From assembly GCF_001644025.1 (NCBI RefSeq), contig NZ_LUUK01000226.1:1-64000 (forward strand): a stretch of 64,000 nt of DNA, given 5' to 3'. The position numbers and the translations under genes are program-made. The notes under the pieces were generated by a model, which ran no database searches, was not told the DNA's origin, and saw only the letters and a program-made list of their open reading frames with translations. Below are positions 47,845 through 58,346 of this stretch, piece by piece. Source of the stretch: Methylomonas koyamae (GTDB taxonomy: Bacteria > Pseudomonadota > Gammaproteobacteria > Methylococcales > Methylomonadaceae). How positions within the stretch are numbered: the stretch's first letter is position 1; every line of letters starts with the position of its first letter.

Positions 47845-49557
47845 TTAGCGCCCCTCGTCCGCCAACATCGCCTTCGCGACCAACGGAATCGGCGGCGAAC
47901 CGTAGGACAGAAAAGTATCGTGGAATTGCCGCCAGGCGGCCCGGCCGCCGCGCCGGGCGCTCCAGTCGTCGCGCAGTTGTCGGATCAGCAATTTCCCCAG
48001 CGTGTAGTTCAGATAGGCCGGATCGAAGGTGCCGCGCGCGGCCTGTTGGCGGGCGTTGCCCGGATCGCGAAAGGCCTGTTCCCGGAACATTTGTTCGGCC
48101 TGTTCGACGCTCCAGCCTTGGGTATGTAGTCCAATCGCGGCCAGAAAACGCACGTCGCGCAGCAAGGCGTTGACCAACTGGCCGATATGGGTTTCCGGAT
48201 CGCCGTCGTTCAGGCCGGCTTCCCACATCAATTCCTCGGCGTAATGCGCCCAGCCTTCCGAAAAAGCGTAACTGCCGAACAGTTGACCAAACTTGGAGCC
48301 GGCTCGGTGGGCGTGCAGAAATTGCAGAAAATGGCCGGGCCAGACCTCGTGCGCCGACACGAACAGCAAATTGGCTTGGCCGGGCAGATAGGCGGCCTGC
48401 TCAGCCGCGCTCCAGGCCGGATCGGGCGGCGCAACGTAATACACCGACGGCAGGCCGTGCTCGTAGGGTCCCGGAATGTCGATGTAAGCCAAATTCCAGC
48501 GCGCATAAGGCGGCGACGGCGCGACGCTTGCTTCTTCGTCACTCGGAATCGTCAGCAATTGCCGCTCGGCGACGAAGGCTTTCAAGTGCTTGAGTTGCTC
48601 GCCGGCGGCGGGGACCGGACCGGCCGCCGGCTTATGCGCCTCGGCCCGCGCCACGCAATCCGCCGTGGTTGCGGCCGGTGCGAACCGGCGGCAGGCTTGC
48701 GCCAATGCTTTCAGATTGCGATGCAAATCGGCGCGGCCCATTTGCTCCAGCTTCGGCAACGGCAGCTCGACGGTTTCGGTATCGGCCAGCATCCGGCTGA
48801 AGGTTTCCGCTCCCAACGCGAATGCGTCGGTCGCCGTTGGCCTTTGCTGCTCCAGCCAATCCACCAACTCGCGTAGCGCCTGTGCCGCCGGGCCGACTTT
48901 TTCTACAAACGCCCGTTGCAATTCCGGATCGGCAACGTCGGCAAACGCGACCTTGGCCTCGGCTTCGTAAAACTTGGCCAGGCCGCCAAACACGGTCTTG
49001 CCGATGTCGAGGTAGGTGCGCGGCAGCGGCAGTTCCAGATTGGCACGAATCTGCGCCGCAGCGCGCGGCACGTTGCCGGCATAGGCGATGAACGCCCGCA
49101 TCCGCTCGGCCAACGGTGCATAAGGCCGGCTGATGTAAAGATTCGGGTCCAAGGCGCCGGCATAAAACTGCGGGCTTTTGAACGGCCGCCGCGCGACTTG
49201 CCGCCAGAACAATTCCTTGGCCACGGTCGCTAGCAAATAGTCGCGCTCGAAACGTTGCGCCGGCGTCAAGGCTTGGTCCGGATAGGCCAGCGCCAACATC
49301 CGCTGCGCTTCCAGCCAGCGTTCGGTATCGCGCAAACCTTGCGGACTCCAATCCGGCAAGCGACCGTCGAATTCGTGGCGGCCGGCCTCGGCGGCGAAGG
49401 TGGGTTGCTGCTCAAAGTAGCCGGCAATAAAGCCTTCGACAAATTCCGGCCAGGCCGGCGGCCGGGTTTCGGCGGCATGCGCGGGTATCATCCGCAACAT
49501 CAGCAAGCAAGCGCACCAAAACCCAGCGCGGCGAAGTTTGTTTGACGCAGCCATCAT
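47845..49557 (-). CDS. DUF885 family secreted protein, probable zinc peptidase
   Basis: 570 residues. Signal-peptide-like N-terminus (LRRAGFWCACLLMLRMIPAHA). The DUF885 landmarks are SAHEVWPGHFLQFLHAH (HE-x-x-x-GH, consistent with zinc ligands) and EGWAHYAEELMWEAG. Members are distantly related to metallopeptidases, but substrates are not known for most. AGGG-type ribosome site upstream is modest. It faces the spacer downstream of ubiD convergently and is a single-gene unit. Confidence 0.88.
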   Translation of the reverse strand: MMAASNKLRRAGFWCACLLMLRMIPAHAAETRPPAWPEFVEGFIAGYFEQQPTFAAEAGRHEFDGRLPDWSPQGLRDTERWLEAQRMLALAYPDQALTPAQRFERDYLLATVAKELFWRQVARRPFKSPQFYAGALDPNLYISRPYAPLAERMRAFIAYAGNVPRAAAQIRANLELPLPRTYLDIGKTVFGGLAKFYEAEAKVAFADVADPELQRAFVEKVGPAAQALRELVDWLEQQRPTATDAFALGAETFSRMLADTETVELPLPKLEQMGRADLHRNLKALAQACRRFAPAATTADCVARAEAHKPAAGPVPAAGEQLKHLKAFVAERQLLTIPSDEEASVAPSPPYARWNLAYIDIPGPYEHGLPSVYYVAPPDPAWSAAEQAAYLPGQANLLFVSAHEVWPGHFLQFLHAHRAGSKFGQLFGSYAFSEGWAHYAEELMWEAGLNDGDPETHIGQLVNALLRDVRFLAAIGLHTQGWSVEQAEQMFREQAFRDPGNARQQAARGTFDPAYLNYTLGKLLIRQLRDDWSARRGGRAAWRQFHDTFLSYGSPPIPLVAKAMLADEGR

Positions 49558-49712
49558 GGATTTCCCTCGAAATCGGCCAAAACCCGATAATAACCGGATT
49601 CAGCCGCCAAGCGAAACCGAAAAGCTGGGCATAGCGACGCTGCAACCTGAAACTCGCCGGCCCCGGCGAAGGAAAATCCGAAGGCGGCAACCTCGGATAG
49701 CCCGCTTCAGGT

Positions 49713-50558
49713 TTAGGAATAGAACAATTTAAAAATGCCTTCGAATTCCATGCTGATGTCGTCCAACACGACACTGAGCTGATCGGGCGTCAAGCCCAGA
49801 GCGTCGATAGTAAAAGCATCGTAGGGATTCTCGATTCGGCACAGCAGATTCGCCAGTCTGACGATGGCGGCAATGTCGGCGCAGGGTGCCAGTGTGTCCG
49901 GATAGCAATGCAGCCTGACGCTTTCGACGATGACTTCGGGCAGCTTCCAAAGCCGGCAAAGCTCGGCGCCAACTTGGAAATGATCGAAGCCAATGACGCT
50001 TTGCTCGATGCGCACTTCGTCGTCGCTTTCCGGTTGGGCTTGCGACTGCAGCAACAAATCGACTTCCCGCGCCAGCACCGGAATTCGTCGGTAGAACACC
50101 AGTTGGCCGATGTTGTGGACCAATCCGCACACGAAGGCGGTATCGGCGTAACGCTTTCCCAGCAGTTTGTCGAGCGCTCTCGCCAGCAGCGCGCAACGTA
50201 AATTGCGCGCCCAATAGTCGTGCATCGACAACAATTGCCCCGGCAGTTCCGAGAACCGCTCGACCACCACCATCGCCAACACCAAGTTCTGCAATTCGCG
50301 CATGCCGATCAGCGAAATCGCCTTGGCGATCGAACTGACTTGCGACGGAAACCCGTAAAACGCGCTATTGACGATCTTCAAAACCTTCAACGCCAGAGCC
50401 GCGTCGTCTTCGATAACGAAGGCCGCATCGCTAGCCGATTTTTGCGGATCGTCTATGATTTTTTTAAGCAGAAAATAAACATTGGGGGGCGAAACCAACT
50501 GAATGTCGCCTCGAAGTAAATCCGAAACGCTTAAACCCAACGACGAAGAAAGTTGCAT
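49713..50558 (-). CDS. HDOD-domain signalling protein
   Basis: 281 residues. A single HDOD domain (about 20-215), a catalytically dead relative of HD phosphohydrolases: FVIEDDAALALKVLKIVNSAFYG, SISLIGMRELQNLVLAM-like helix, and FVCGLVHNIGQLVFYRR in place of an HD pair. HDOD proteins act as adaptors in c-di-GMP, motility and stress signalling. Divergent from the GADEF-EAL gene at 50741 with a 182-base shared upstream region, suggesting joint control. Confidence 0.88.
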   Translation of the reverse strand: MQLSSSLGLSVSDLLRGDIQLVSPPNVYFLLKKIIDDPQKSASDAAFVIEDDAALALKVLKIVNSAFYGFPSQVSSIAKAISLIGMRELQNLVLAMVVVERFSELPGQLLSMHDYWARNLRCALLARALDKLLGKRYADTAFVCGLVHNIGQLVFYRRIPVLAREVDLLLQSQAQPESDDEVRIEQSVIGFDHFQVGAELCRLWKLPEVIVESVRLHCYPDTLAPCADIAAIVRLANLLCRIENPYDAFTIDALGLTPDQLSVVLDDISMEFEGIFKLFYS

Positions 50559-50740
50559 CTGGATTATTGGAATGAAAATTTAACCTATACTAAACCGCAG
50601 CTTTATAGAAATGACTTTAAGCACTCAGTTTAAACCTAGACCATTTATATAATTTTTCAATCCTCACCCTGCTGGATTCCTGCGCACGCTATGGTTTATG
50701 ATGGTTCAAGATTTTTTCAATACCTGGACGGTATGGACAG

Positions 50741-52576
50741 ATGATTGCCAGTGACGCGCTCAAGGAAAAACTTATCATCATTGCCGAGCATGACGAGGTT
50801 TCCGCCCAAAAAATCGCCGCCACCCTCAAGGCCAAAGGCTTCGGAAACCTCCGTTCGGCCAGCAACGGCGAACAAATTTACCAGATTCTCAAACCCTTCC
50901 ACGACCAGCCGCAAGCCGTCGGCCTGATCGTGCTGAACGCCAAATTGCCGGCCTGTAAAACCGCGGATCTCTGTCACAGCTTGGCCAATGCCAACGAAGC
51001 GTCGGTGATACCGGTCGTGATCCTGGACGACGAAAACCCCGACTGCAGTGCATCACCATGCCCTCAGGAGTACGAAAACTGCCTGGTGTACAAAATCAAC
51101 AATCCATTCAACACCCAGGAATTGTTGCTGGCGGTCCGCTTTCTGCTTAGCCTGCATCAGGAGCGTTTACTGCGCTTCAAGCAGGAAGAACAATTGATCA
51201 ACGAACTGGCCGCCAAAAGCATCATCGACGCCAAATTGAAGTTTTTGGTCGCCCACGACGAATTGACCGGTTTGTTTAACCGGAGCAGTTTCGAACGGCA
51301 ACTGCGTTTAATCCTGAACCGCAGCAATAAACTGCAGAAAGACGGCGCCCTGCTGTTTATCGATGTCGATCGCTTTAGCTTGATCAACGAGCTGGAGGGT
51401 TTCGAAGTCGGCGACCGTCTGTTGGTCGAATTGACCATACTGGTCCGGAAAATGGCGCCACCGGGCAGTTTGTTCGCCCGCATCGGCGCCGACGAATTCT
51501 GTCTGTTCCTGGAAAACAAAACCCAAAAACAAGCCAGAGTGTTCGCCGAGACGATCAAGAACGCGGTCGACAATTTCCGATTTTTTACCGGCGAAGTTTG
51601 TTACAGCGCATCGGTTTCGATCGGCATTGCCGCACTCGATAATTCGGTCGCCGCCGTGCATCCCGGCGAGATGATTCTGCACGCCCGCCAGGCCTGCAAC
51701 TATGCTAAAAACAGTGGCCGAGACAAGGTCTGCCTTTACAACAGCGAAGATATTTCGGTCAAGGAACGCCGCCGCGACATCTATTGGGTACCGCTGATTC
51801 GCAAGGCCTTGCGCGAAAACAACCTGTTTCTGGTTTTTCAACCGGTCGTTCAGTTATGCGACGGCAATATCTCCCACTACGAGGTGTTGCTGCGCATGCG
51901 CGGCGAAAACAACGAAGTGATCACGCCGGATCAGTTTATCCCGGTCGCCGAGCGCACCGGCTTGATCCACGCGATCGACCTGTGGGTCGTCGAACACGCC
52001 ATCGATTTTTTGGCGGCGATGCCGTCTTACATGTCTTACGTGTCGCTGGCGATCAATCTGTCCAGTACCGCCTTCCAGTATCCCGATCTGCTGCCGACGA
52101 TACGGGACAAGCTGGAATTGACCTGGGTGGAAGCCGGCCGCCTGACCTTCGAGATTACCGAAACCGCCGCCGTCGACAATTTCGAAAAAACCCGCCACAT
52201 GATCAACAAAATTCGGGCGCTGGGTTGCAAGTTCGCCCTCGACGATTTCGGCGCCGGCTTTTGTTCGTTCAATTACCTGAAAACCTTTCCGGTCGATTAC
52301 GTCAAAATCGACGGCCAGTTCATCCGAAACCTTCTGGAAAACGAAACCGATCAGATTTTGGTGAAATCCATGGTCGAAATCGCCGCCAAATTGGGCAAAA
52401 AAACCATCGCGGAATTCGTCGAATCGGCCAGCACCGCGCTCAAGCTCAAGGAAATCGGCGTCAATTTCGGCCAGGGCTACGCCTTCGGCAAGCCCGACAT
52501 CAATCTTCTGGATAGCCATAAAGTGTCGATCGCGATCTTGCTGAACGGCCACACCGGTCAAACGCCGGTGAAATAA
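50741..52576 (+). CDS. Pseudoreceiver-GADEF-EAL cyclic di-GMP protein
   Basis: 611 residues. Residues 8-135 have a receiver fold, but the phosphoacceptor position reads LIVLNAKLP (Asn instead of Asp), so it is probably not phosphorylated. GGDEF domain (about 165-335) has GADEF at 249-253 in place of GGDEF; activity is probably weakened but not excluded. EAL domain (355-600) begins YEVLLRM (EVL variant) yet keeps EITET and DDFGAGF. It may be a phosphodiesterase or a c-di-GMP-binding scaffold. Soluble. Divergent from the HDOD gene, a likely functional partner. Confidence 0.93.
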   Translation: MIASDALKEKLIIIAEHDEVSAQKIAATLKAKGFGNLRSASNGEQIYQILKPFHDQPQAVGLIVLNAKLPACKTADLCHSLANANEASVIPVVILDDENPDCSASPCPQEYENCLVYKINNPFNTQELLLAVRFLLSLHQERLLRFKQEEQLINELAAKSIIDAKLKFLVAHDELTGLFNRSSFERQLRLILNRSNKLQKDGALLFIDVDRFSLINELEGFEVGDRLLVELTILVRKMAPPGSLFARIGADEFCLFLENKTQKQARVFAETIKNAVDNFRFFTGEVCYSASVSIGIAALDNSVAAVHPGEMILHARQACNYAKNSGRDKVCLYNSEDISVKERRRDIYWVPLIRKALRENNLFLVFQPVVQLCDGNISHYEVLLRMRGENNEVITPDQFIPVAERTGLIHAIDLWVVEHAIDFLAAMPSYMSYVSLAINLSSTAFQYPDLLPTIRDKLELTWVEAGRLTFEITETAAVDNFEKTRHMINKIRALGCKFALDDFGAGFCSFNYLKTFPVDYVKIDGQFIRNLLENETDQILVKSMVEIAAKLGKKTIAEFVESASTALKLKEIGVNFGQGYAFGKPDINLLDSHKVSIAILLNGHTGQTPVK

Positions 52577-52708
52577 GCCGAGTTACCCGCCGGGAAAATC
52601 GCCCGTATTTACCGCTTCGCCCGCCTCTGGTATATTCGCGGCCGGCGTCTACAATTGTCATCACATTGTTCTTAAACCAAAAAATAATATTTACAAAGGG
52701 GAAGGGTT

Positions 52709-53173
52709 ATGGCCGAACTGTTATTCATCGCGACCACGATATTTGTCGCTTATGTCGTCTTTGTGGTCATGGGCGATAAAAAACCCAAGCCGAGCGCCGC
52801 CAAACCGGAAGCGGCGATAACGCCGGCACCGGAACCGAAGGCCAGTCAAGCCGAAGCGATAAGCCCCCCGCCAGTCCCCACCGAAAAACCCGCGACACCC
52901 CGCCCTTCCACCCGCAAAACCGCCGCCAAGCCGGCCGCGCCAGCCCAAGCCGCCGCACCGACCGCCACTGCCGACAGCGTCAAAAATCCGAAAACAGGCG
53001 AAGTCGCGAAAATTTCCGGCAACTATGCCTTTGCCAAACGCTGGATCAAGGATGCGCTGGTTGAGGAAGGCTTGCTCGACAAAGTCTATAAAAACAACGA
53101 ACTGGACGAAGCCGCAACGACCAAAATCCAGGCCGCGCTACAGCAACTGGCCGCCATGGACAAGTACCGCTAA
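52709..53173 (+). CDS. Membrane-anchored hypothetical protein with Pro/Ala linker
   Basis: 154 residues. One membrane helix at 4-22 (LLFIATTIFVAYVVFVVMG), a Pro/Ala/Lys-rich flexible linker (about 25-90), and a small helical C-terminal domain (95-154; GNYAFAKRWIKDALVEEGLL...). The C-terminal part faces the cytoplasm if the N-terminus is outside, as with TolA- or FtsN-like arrangements, but I recognise no family. A good GGGGAAGGG ribosome site is present. Convergent with pilR. Confidence 0.75.
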   Translation: MAELLFIATTIFVAYVVFVVMGDKKPKPSAAKPEAAITPAPEPKASQAEAISPPPVPTEKPATPRPSTRKTAAKPAAPAQAAAPTATADSVKNPKTGEVAKISGNYAFAKRWIKDALVEEGLLDKVYKNNELDEAATTKIQAALQQLAAMDKYR

Positions 53174-53211
53174 CGGAACCCGCTTCTCGGCAGCCGGTCC
53201 GGCTGCCGCAC

Positions 53212-54552
53212 TCACTCCAGTCCCAGCTTTTTCAGCCGATACCGCAACGAGCGGAAGGTCAAGCCCAGTTGCTTGGCGGTCGCGGTTTTATTCCAGCGGT
53301 TTTCTTCCAACGCACTGCTCAGCGCTTTCTTTTCGATGCCCTCCAAATAGCTTTCGAGCGACATCTTTTGCGCGTCGAAATCCTCGGCCGCGGCAGCCTC
53401 CAGCCCCAACGGCAAATTCAAATCGTCAACATCGATCAGATTGCCCTCGTGCAAGGCCAACGCTCGCTCGAGAATGTTTTCCAATTCCCGCACATTGCCT
53501 GGAAAGCAGTACCCCTTTAGCGCTCGCCAAGCCGCATCGCTCAGATCGGGAATTGCCGTGCCGTTGGCGGCGGCTAACTTGGTCAGTAAGTGGCGGGTCA
53601 ATTGCGGAATATCGGCTTCCCTGGCCCGCAGCGGCGGCAAATTCAGTTCGATGACATTGATCCGGTAATACAAATCCTGCCGAAACGCCCCTTCCTGGAC
53701 CATTTTCGCCAAGTCCTTATGCGTGGCACTCAGCAAGCGCACGTCAACCGGGACTTCGCGTTGCTCGCCAACCGGCCGGACCTTCTTTTCCTGGATGGCT
53801 CGCAACAATTTGACTTGCAACGGCAACGGCAAATCGGCGACTTCGTCGAGAAACAGCGTGCCGCCTTCGGCAGCCTGAAACAAGCCTTGCTTGTCGCTGA
53901 CCGCGCCGGTAAAGCTGCCTTTTTTATGACCGAAGAACTCGCTTTCCATTAACTCCAGCGGAATCGCGCCGCAATTGATCGCGACAAAGGGCTGCGCGCC
54001 GCGCGGGCTTTGCTGATGAATCAAGCGCGCCACCAACTCCTTGCCGGAACCGGACTCACCGCTGATGTAGACCGGCGCCTGATTGCGCGCCACCTTCTCG
54101 ATTTTCGAGCGTATCGCCCGCATCGGTACCGAATCGCCCAACAACACATCGCGAGTGCGGCGCTCTTTTTCGGCTGCCCGCCCTTGCGAGGCTTGCAACG
54201 CATGGTTGACCAGCTGCCGCAACACCGCCAAATCGACCGGCTTGGATAGGAAGTCGAAAGCCCCTTTTTTCATGGCCTTGATGGCGATATCCATATTGCC
54301 GTGCGCGGTAATCACCGCCACCGGCAACGGCAGACCGCAGGCCTGGATGTGGTCGACCAGTTCCAAACCGTCGCCGTCCGGTAATTTCATATCGGTCAAA
54401 CACAGATCGAAACGTTGATTGGCCAGCAATTGCTTGGCCCCGGCCAAATCAGCCGCGCAGCGGGTTTGAATGTCCATTCGGTTCAGCGTGATTTCCAGCA
54501 ATTCCCGAATGTCGGGCTCGTCGTCGACAACCAGCGTGACGGGTGGGCTCAT
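53212..54552 (-). CDS. pilR: Sigma-54-dependent response regulator, PilR-like
   Basis: 446 residues. Receiver (about 5-120, Asp in LCLTDMKLPDGDG), AAA+ central domain (140-375) with Walker A GESGSGKEL and the sigma-54 contact loop GSFTGA (the variant found in PilR), and a Fis-type HTH at the C-terminus (WNKTATAKQLGLTFRSLRYRL). It activates sigma-54 promoters; in Pseudomonas PilR drives pilin (pilA) transcription. Its start overlaps the stop of the kinase gene by ATGA. Which target it serves here is inferred from the pairing. Confidence 0.92.
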   Translation of the reverse strand: MSPPVTLVVDDEPDIRELLEITLNRMDIQTRCAADLAGAKQLLANQRFDLCLTDMKLPDGDGLELVDHIQACGLPLPVAVITAHGNMDIAIKAMKKGAFDFLSKPVDLAVLRQLVNHALQASQGRAAEKERRTRDVLLGDSVPMRAIRSKIEKVARNQAPVYISGESGSGKELVARLIHQQSPRGAQPFVAINCGAIPLELMESEFFGHKKGSFTGAVSDKQGLFQAAEGGTLFLDEVADLPLPLQVKLLRAIQEKKVRPVGEQREVPVDVRLLSATHKDLAKMVQEGAFRQDLYYRINVIELNLPPLRAREADIPQLTRHLLTKLAAANGTAIPDLSDAAWRALKGYCFPGNVRELENILERALALHEGNLIDVDDLNLPLGLEAAAAEDFDAQKMSLESYLEGIEKKALSSALEENRWNKTATAKQLGLTFRSLRYRLKKLGLE

Positions 54553-56174
54553 ATTTCTATCACCGTGTTTTCCGCGTTAGCCAGCGCCAGCACGAAGCAG
54601 GATTTTCCGCCATCCTGAACGTAGCCGAGATCGGCCTGATTCAGTTCCGCGAGCGCTTTGGAAATGTACAAACCTAACCCGGTGCCTTTGTGCGAGGTCG
54701 TGAAAAACGGCTCGAACAAATGCGTCAGATGTTCACCGCCGATGCCGGGACCGTTGTCGATCACTTTGATCGTCGGCTGTTCGTCGACCAGATCGACCAC
54801 AACCCGGATTTTCCCCGCTTCCGGCCTGCCGTATTGCAGTGCGTTGGCGCACAAATTATCCAGAATTTGTTTCAAATGGCCGTCGTCGATGCAAGCCGTC
54901 AAGCCCGTCCTGACAAACGCCAGCGCGAACGCATCTGCGCGTCCGCCCAAATCGAATTTCTGCTCGCTGAAATAAGCCGTCAACCAAGCGTCCAGATTGA
55001 TTTTTTGCTTATGACTGAAGTGCCGGCGGGACAACTTCAAAATATCCTCGATAATACAGTTCACCCGTTGGCAGTGGTTCTGAATGATCTCGGTCAGCCG
55101 CACTTCCTGGGCGGGCAAGCCTGGCGCCTCGGACAACAACTGTCCTGCGTGGCTGATTGCGCTAAGCGGGTTGCGAATCTCGTGGGCGATGCTGGCGGTC
55201 AAGCGACCCAGCGAAGCCAGCTTGCTTTGCTGCAAGCGTTGGTTATACAAAGCGATGTCCTCGATGATCAACAGATACAAAGCCTCGCCGTCCATCGATA
55301 ACACGGAAAACCGTACCTGAATTTCCCTGTCGCCGGACAAATGCAAGATGGCAAAATCCTGCTCGGAGTTGTCGCGCCATAAGCCGAAGGCTTCTTGCAA
55401 CGGAGCCGCCAAGTCCGCCAATGTCGGCGGAATATCCGCCAGATCCAATAACCGTAGCGCCGACTGATTGGCTAATTGCAGCATTCGCTCGCCATCCACA
55501 ATCAAAATTCCGGATTGCAAATGCTGAATAATGTAGCGATTCAAGCCTTCCAAGCGAGCGATAGTCTGTGCTTGCTGTTGCGCCAGAATCGCCGACTGCT
55601 CGGCGCGCTGAGCCAAAATCACCGAGAGGAACGCAATCGAGAAAAACGAAATGCCCAGCATGCCGGAATAGGTCAGCGTCACCGCCTCGAAACTGCGCGT
55701 CTGAATCGCGTAAACCTGCTCGGCCAACACCGCCAGACTGGCCAACGCCGCGAACAAGATCGCGCAACGGCCGCCGATCAATAGGCCGCCGGCGGCGATC
55801 GAAATCGCCAACAACATGCCGATGCCGCTGGCGATGCCGCCGCTGGCATGCATCATCAACGTGATAAAGACAATATCGGTGAAGATAAACATCTGCGCCA
55901 GCATCGCGTAACCGAAGCGATGCCTGAGCGTGATCGGCGCGGCAACCACGGAAATCGCAAGGTATCCGAGACTAGCGAACTGGTACAATGTGTTGTCGTA
56001 GGTGCCCAGCGTCGATGCGCCGAACCGTAAATAAAACAGCATCACGAACAAACTGCCGGCCATGAAGCGATAGATGGCGAATATCTTCAGCATCAGCCAT
56101 GCTTGCCGCTCGGGTATGCCGTAACCTCGGGAAAACGGACAAGGGTAATAGGTATGGGTTTGACCGGGAGGCAT
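54549..56174 (-). CDS. pilS: Sensor histidine kinase, PilS-like
   Basis: 541 residues. Six membrane helices in the first ~190 residues (for example FMAGSLFVMLFYLRFG), a PAS-like region (about 205-310), HisKA with SIAHEIRNPLSAISHAGQLL and an ATPase domain (DNLCANALQYG, DNGPGIGGEHL, GTGLGLYISKAL). The layout is that of PilS, which in Pseudomonas senses pilin in the membrane and signals to PilR. The first Met (MPPGQTH) may be too early: MLKIFAIYRF, 27 codons later at 56093, is a plausible start. Confidence 0.9.
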   Translation of the reverse strand: MPPGQTHTYYPCPFSRGYGIPERQAWLMLKIFAIYRFMAGSLFVMLFYLRFGASTLGTYDNTLYQFASLGYLAISVVAAPITLRHRFGYAMLAQMFIFTDIVFITLMMHASGGIASGIGMLLAISIAAGGLLIGGRCAILFAALASLAVLAEQVYAIQTRSFEAVTLTYSGMLGISFFSIAFLSVILAQRAEQSAILAQQQAQTIARLEGLNRYIIQHLQSGILIVDGERMLQLANQSALRLLDLADIPPTLADLAAPLQEAFGLWRDNSEQDFAILHLSGDREIQVRFSVLSMDGEALYLLIIEDIALYNQRLQQSKLASLGRLTASIAHEIRNPLSAISHAGQLLSEAPGLPAQEVRLTEIIQNHCQRVNCIIEDILKLSRRHFSHKQKINLDAWLTAYFSEQKFDLGGRADAFALAFVRTGLTACIDDGHLKQILDNLCANALQYGRPEAGKIRVVVDLVDEQPTIKVIDNGPGIGGEHLTHLFEPFFTTSHKGTGLGLYISKALAELNQADLGYVQDGGKSCFVLALANAENTVIEI

Positions 56175-56301
56175 GCCGTCTCTGTCAGCGGGTTTCAGTT
56201 AGAATGAAGATGGCTTTCATCATAGCATTAAGTCGGCGGAGGACCTGCCCGGCGGCTAGTCTTATAGTGACGGCGGCAATCAACGTGAATCGGAGCGGGA
56301 C

Positions 56302-57471
56302 ATGAATATCCACGAATACCAGGCGAAACAACTGTTTACCGTGTACGGTGTACCGGTGCCGAAAGGCGATATCGCGGAGTGCGCCGCGAACGCCGCCAAG
56401 GTCGCCGAACAATTGGGCGGCGATGCCTGGGTCGTCAAGGCGCAAATCCATGCCGGCGCGCGCGGCAAGGCCGGCGGCGTCAAGCTGGCCCGCGATGCCC
56501 GCGAAGTCGCCGAGCACGCCGCCGAAATGCTGGGAAAACGCTTGGTCACTCATCAAACCGACGCCTTCGGACTGCCGGTCAACTGCGTCTGGGTCGAAGA
56601 GGCATCCGCGATCAAAAACGAATTTTATTTGAGCCTCTTGCTGGATCGGGAAAGCGAGCGCCTGTTGTTTGTCGCCTCGGCGGCCGGCGGCATGGACATC
56701 GAAGCCGTCGCCGCCGAAACGCCCGAGAAGATCGTCCGTATTCCGGTGCACCCCGCCGCCGGCCTGCAAGCCTATCAGGGCCGGCAAATCGGCGCGGCGC
56801 TCGGCTTGGGCAAAGAGCAACAGGTGCAATTGCCGGCCATCCTGAACGGCATGTACGAACTGTTCCTAAGCAAGGATTGCAGCCAGATCGAAATCAATCC
56901 GCTGATAGAAACCGAAGACGGCAAACTGCTGGCGCTGGACGGCAAAATCAATTTCGACGACAACGCCCTGGCCTTGCATCCCGACATCGCCGCGCTGCGC
57001 GACGCCAGCCAGGAAGACCCCAAGGAAGCAGAGGCCAAGCAATTCGATCTGAATTACATCACCTTGGGCGGCAATATCGGTTGCATGGTCAACGGCGCCG
57101 GCCTGGCGATGGCAACCATGGACATGGTCAAACTCAAAGGCGGCGCGCCGGCCAATTTCCTGGACGTCGGCGGCGGTACCAACAAGGACAAGGTCAAGGA
57201 AGCCTTCAAGCTGATCCTGTCCGACGGCACCGTCAAAGCCGTGCTGGTCAATATCTTCGGCGGCATCGTCAAATGCGACGTGATCGCGGCCGGCATTCTG
57301 GCGGCGGTCGAGGACATGCATCTGACGATTCCAGTCGTGGTCCGCCTGGAGGGCACCAACGTCGAGCAGGGCTTGGCCATGCTGAAAAACTCCGGCCTGG
57401 GACTGACGCCCGCCGAGGATTTGAATCAAGCCGCCGAATTGGCGGTGAAACTGGCTCAAGAGGTGGCCTAA
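56302..57471 (+). CDS. sucC: Succinyl-CoA ligase beta subunit
   Basis: 389 residues, typical size. Beta subunit of the enzyme that makes ATP (or GTP) from succinyl-CoA in the TCA cycle. Landmarks: start [19 protein letters not shown]-grasp [17 protein letters not shown], and the C-terminal [16 protein letters not shown] and [13 protein letters not shown]. The GGIVKCD wording is that of SucC rather than malate thiokinase MtkA, though the two families are close. GGAGCGGGAC ribosome site. Overlaps sucD as TAATG. Confidence 0.94.
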   Translation: MNIHEYQAKQLFTVYGVPVPKGDIAECAANAAKVAEQLGGDAWVVKAQIHAGARGKAGGVKLARDAREVAEHAAEMLGKRLVTHQTDAFGLPVNCVWVEEASAIKNEFYLSLLLDRESERLLFVASAAGGMDIEAVAAETPEKIVRIPVHPAAGLQAYQGRQIGAALGLGKEQQVQLPAILNGMYELFLSKDCSQIEINPLIETEDGKLLALDGKINFDDNALALHPDIAALRDASQEDPKEAEAKQFDLNYITLGGNIGCMVNGAGLAMATMDMVKLKGGAPANFLDVGGGTNKDKVKEAFKLILSDGTVKAVLVNIFGGIVKCDVIAAGILAAVEDMHLTIPVVVRLEGTNVEQGLAMLKNSGLGLTPAEDLNQAAELAVKLAQEVA

Positions 57472-58343
57472 TGTCTATTCTGATAGCCAAACACACCAAA
57501 GTCATCTGCCAGGGCTTCACCGGTAAACAAGGTACTTTCCACTCCGAACAGGCGCTAGCCTACGGCACCCAACTGGTCGGCGGCGTCACGCCGGGCCGGG
57601 GCGGCTCCAGCCATCTGAATTTGCCGGTATTCGACACGGTCCAGCAAGCCGTCAAGGCCACCGGCGCCAGCGCGACGATGATTTACGTGCCGCCGTTTTT
57701 CGCCGCCGACGCGATCCTGGAAGCGGTCGACGCCGGCATAGCATTGATCGTCTGTATTACCGAGGGTATCCCGGTGTTGCAAATGTTGAAAGTCAAGGCG
57801 GCGATGCAAGGCGCGCAATCCTTGCTGGTCGGCCCGAACTGCCCCGGCGTTATCACACCCGGCCAATGCAAGATCGGCATCATGCCCGGCCATATTCATC
57901 AGCCCGGCAAGATCGGCATCGTCTCCCGCTCCGGCACGTTGACTTACGAGGCCGTCCACCAAACCACCCGTGAAGGCCTGGGCCAAAGCACCTGCGTCGG
58001 CATCGGCGGCGACCCGATCCACGGCATGAACTTCATCGACGTATTGAGCCGCTTTCAAGACGACCCGCAAACCGAGGGCATCGTCATGGTCGGCGAGATC
58101 GGCGGTAGCGACGAAGAACAAGCGGCGGAATTCATCAAGGCCCATGTCACCAAACCGGTGGTCGGTTATATCGCCGGCCAAACCGCGCCGCCCGGCAAAC
58201 GCATGGGCCACGCCGGCGCCATCGTCACCGGCGGCGCGGGCACCGCGAAAGGCAAGATCGCGGCGATGCAGGCGGCCGGCGTGACCATGGTCAGCTCGCC
58301 GTCGGACATCGGCGCGGCAATGCGCGGCTGTATCGCCCGGTAA
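57471..58343 (+). CDS. sucD: Succinyl-CoA ligase alpha subunit
   Basis: 290 residues. Alpha subunit, binds CoA and carries the phosphohistidine: [15 protein letters not shown] and GRMGHAGAI-type segment ([13 protein letters not shown]) with the active His. The opening [19 protein letters not shown] is near-identical in form to E. coli SucD. Start overlaps the sucC stop by one base. The NAD synthetase gene begins three bases after its stop, so the three form an operon. Confidence 0.95.
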   Translation: MSILIAKHTKVICQGFTGKQGTFHSEQALAYGTQLVGGVTPGRGGSSHLNLPVFDTVQQAVKATGASATMIYVPPFFAADAILEAVDAGIALIVCITEGIPVLQMLKVKAAMQGAQSLLVGPNCPGVITPGQCKIGIMPGHIHQPGKIGIVSRSGTLTYEAVHQTTREGLGQSTCVGIGGDPIHGMNFIDVLSRFQDDPQTEGIVMVGEIGGSDEEQAAEFIKAHVTKPVVGYIAGQTAPPGKRMGHAGAIVTGGAGTAKGKIAAMQAAGVTMVSSPSDIGAAMRGCIAR

Positions 58344-58346
58344 TCG

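Noticed and set aside
56302-58343. Malate thiokinase (mtkAB) of the serine cycle
   Set aside because: Segments such as [10 protein letters not shown] and the SucD opening match succinyl-CoA ligase; no serine-cycle genes are nearby.
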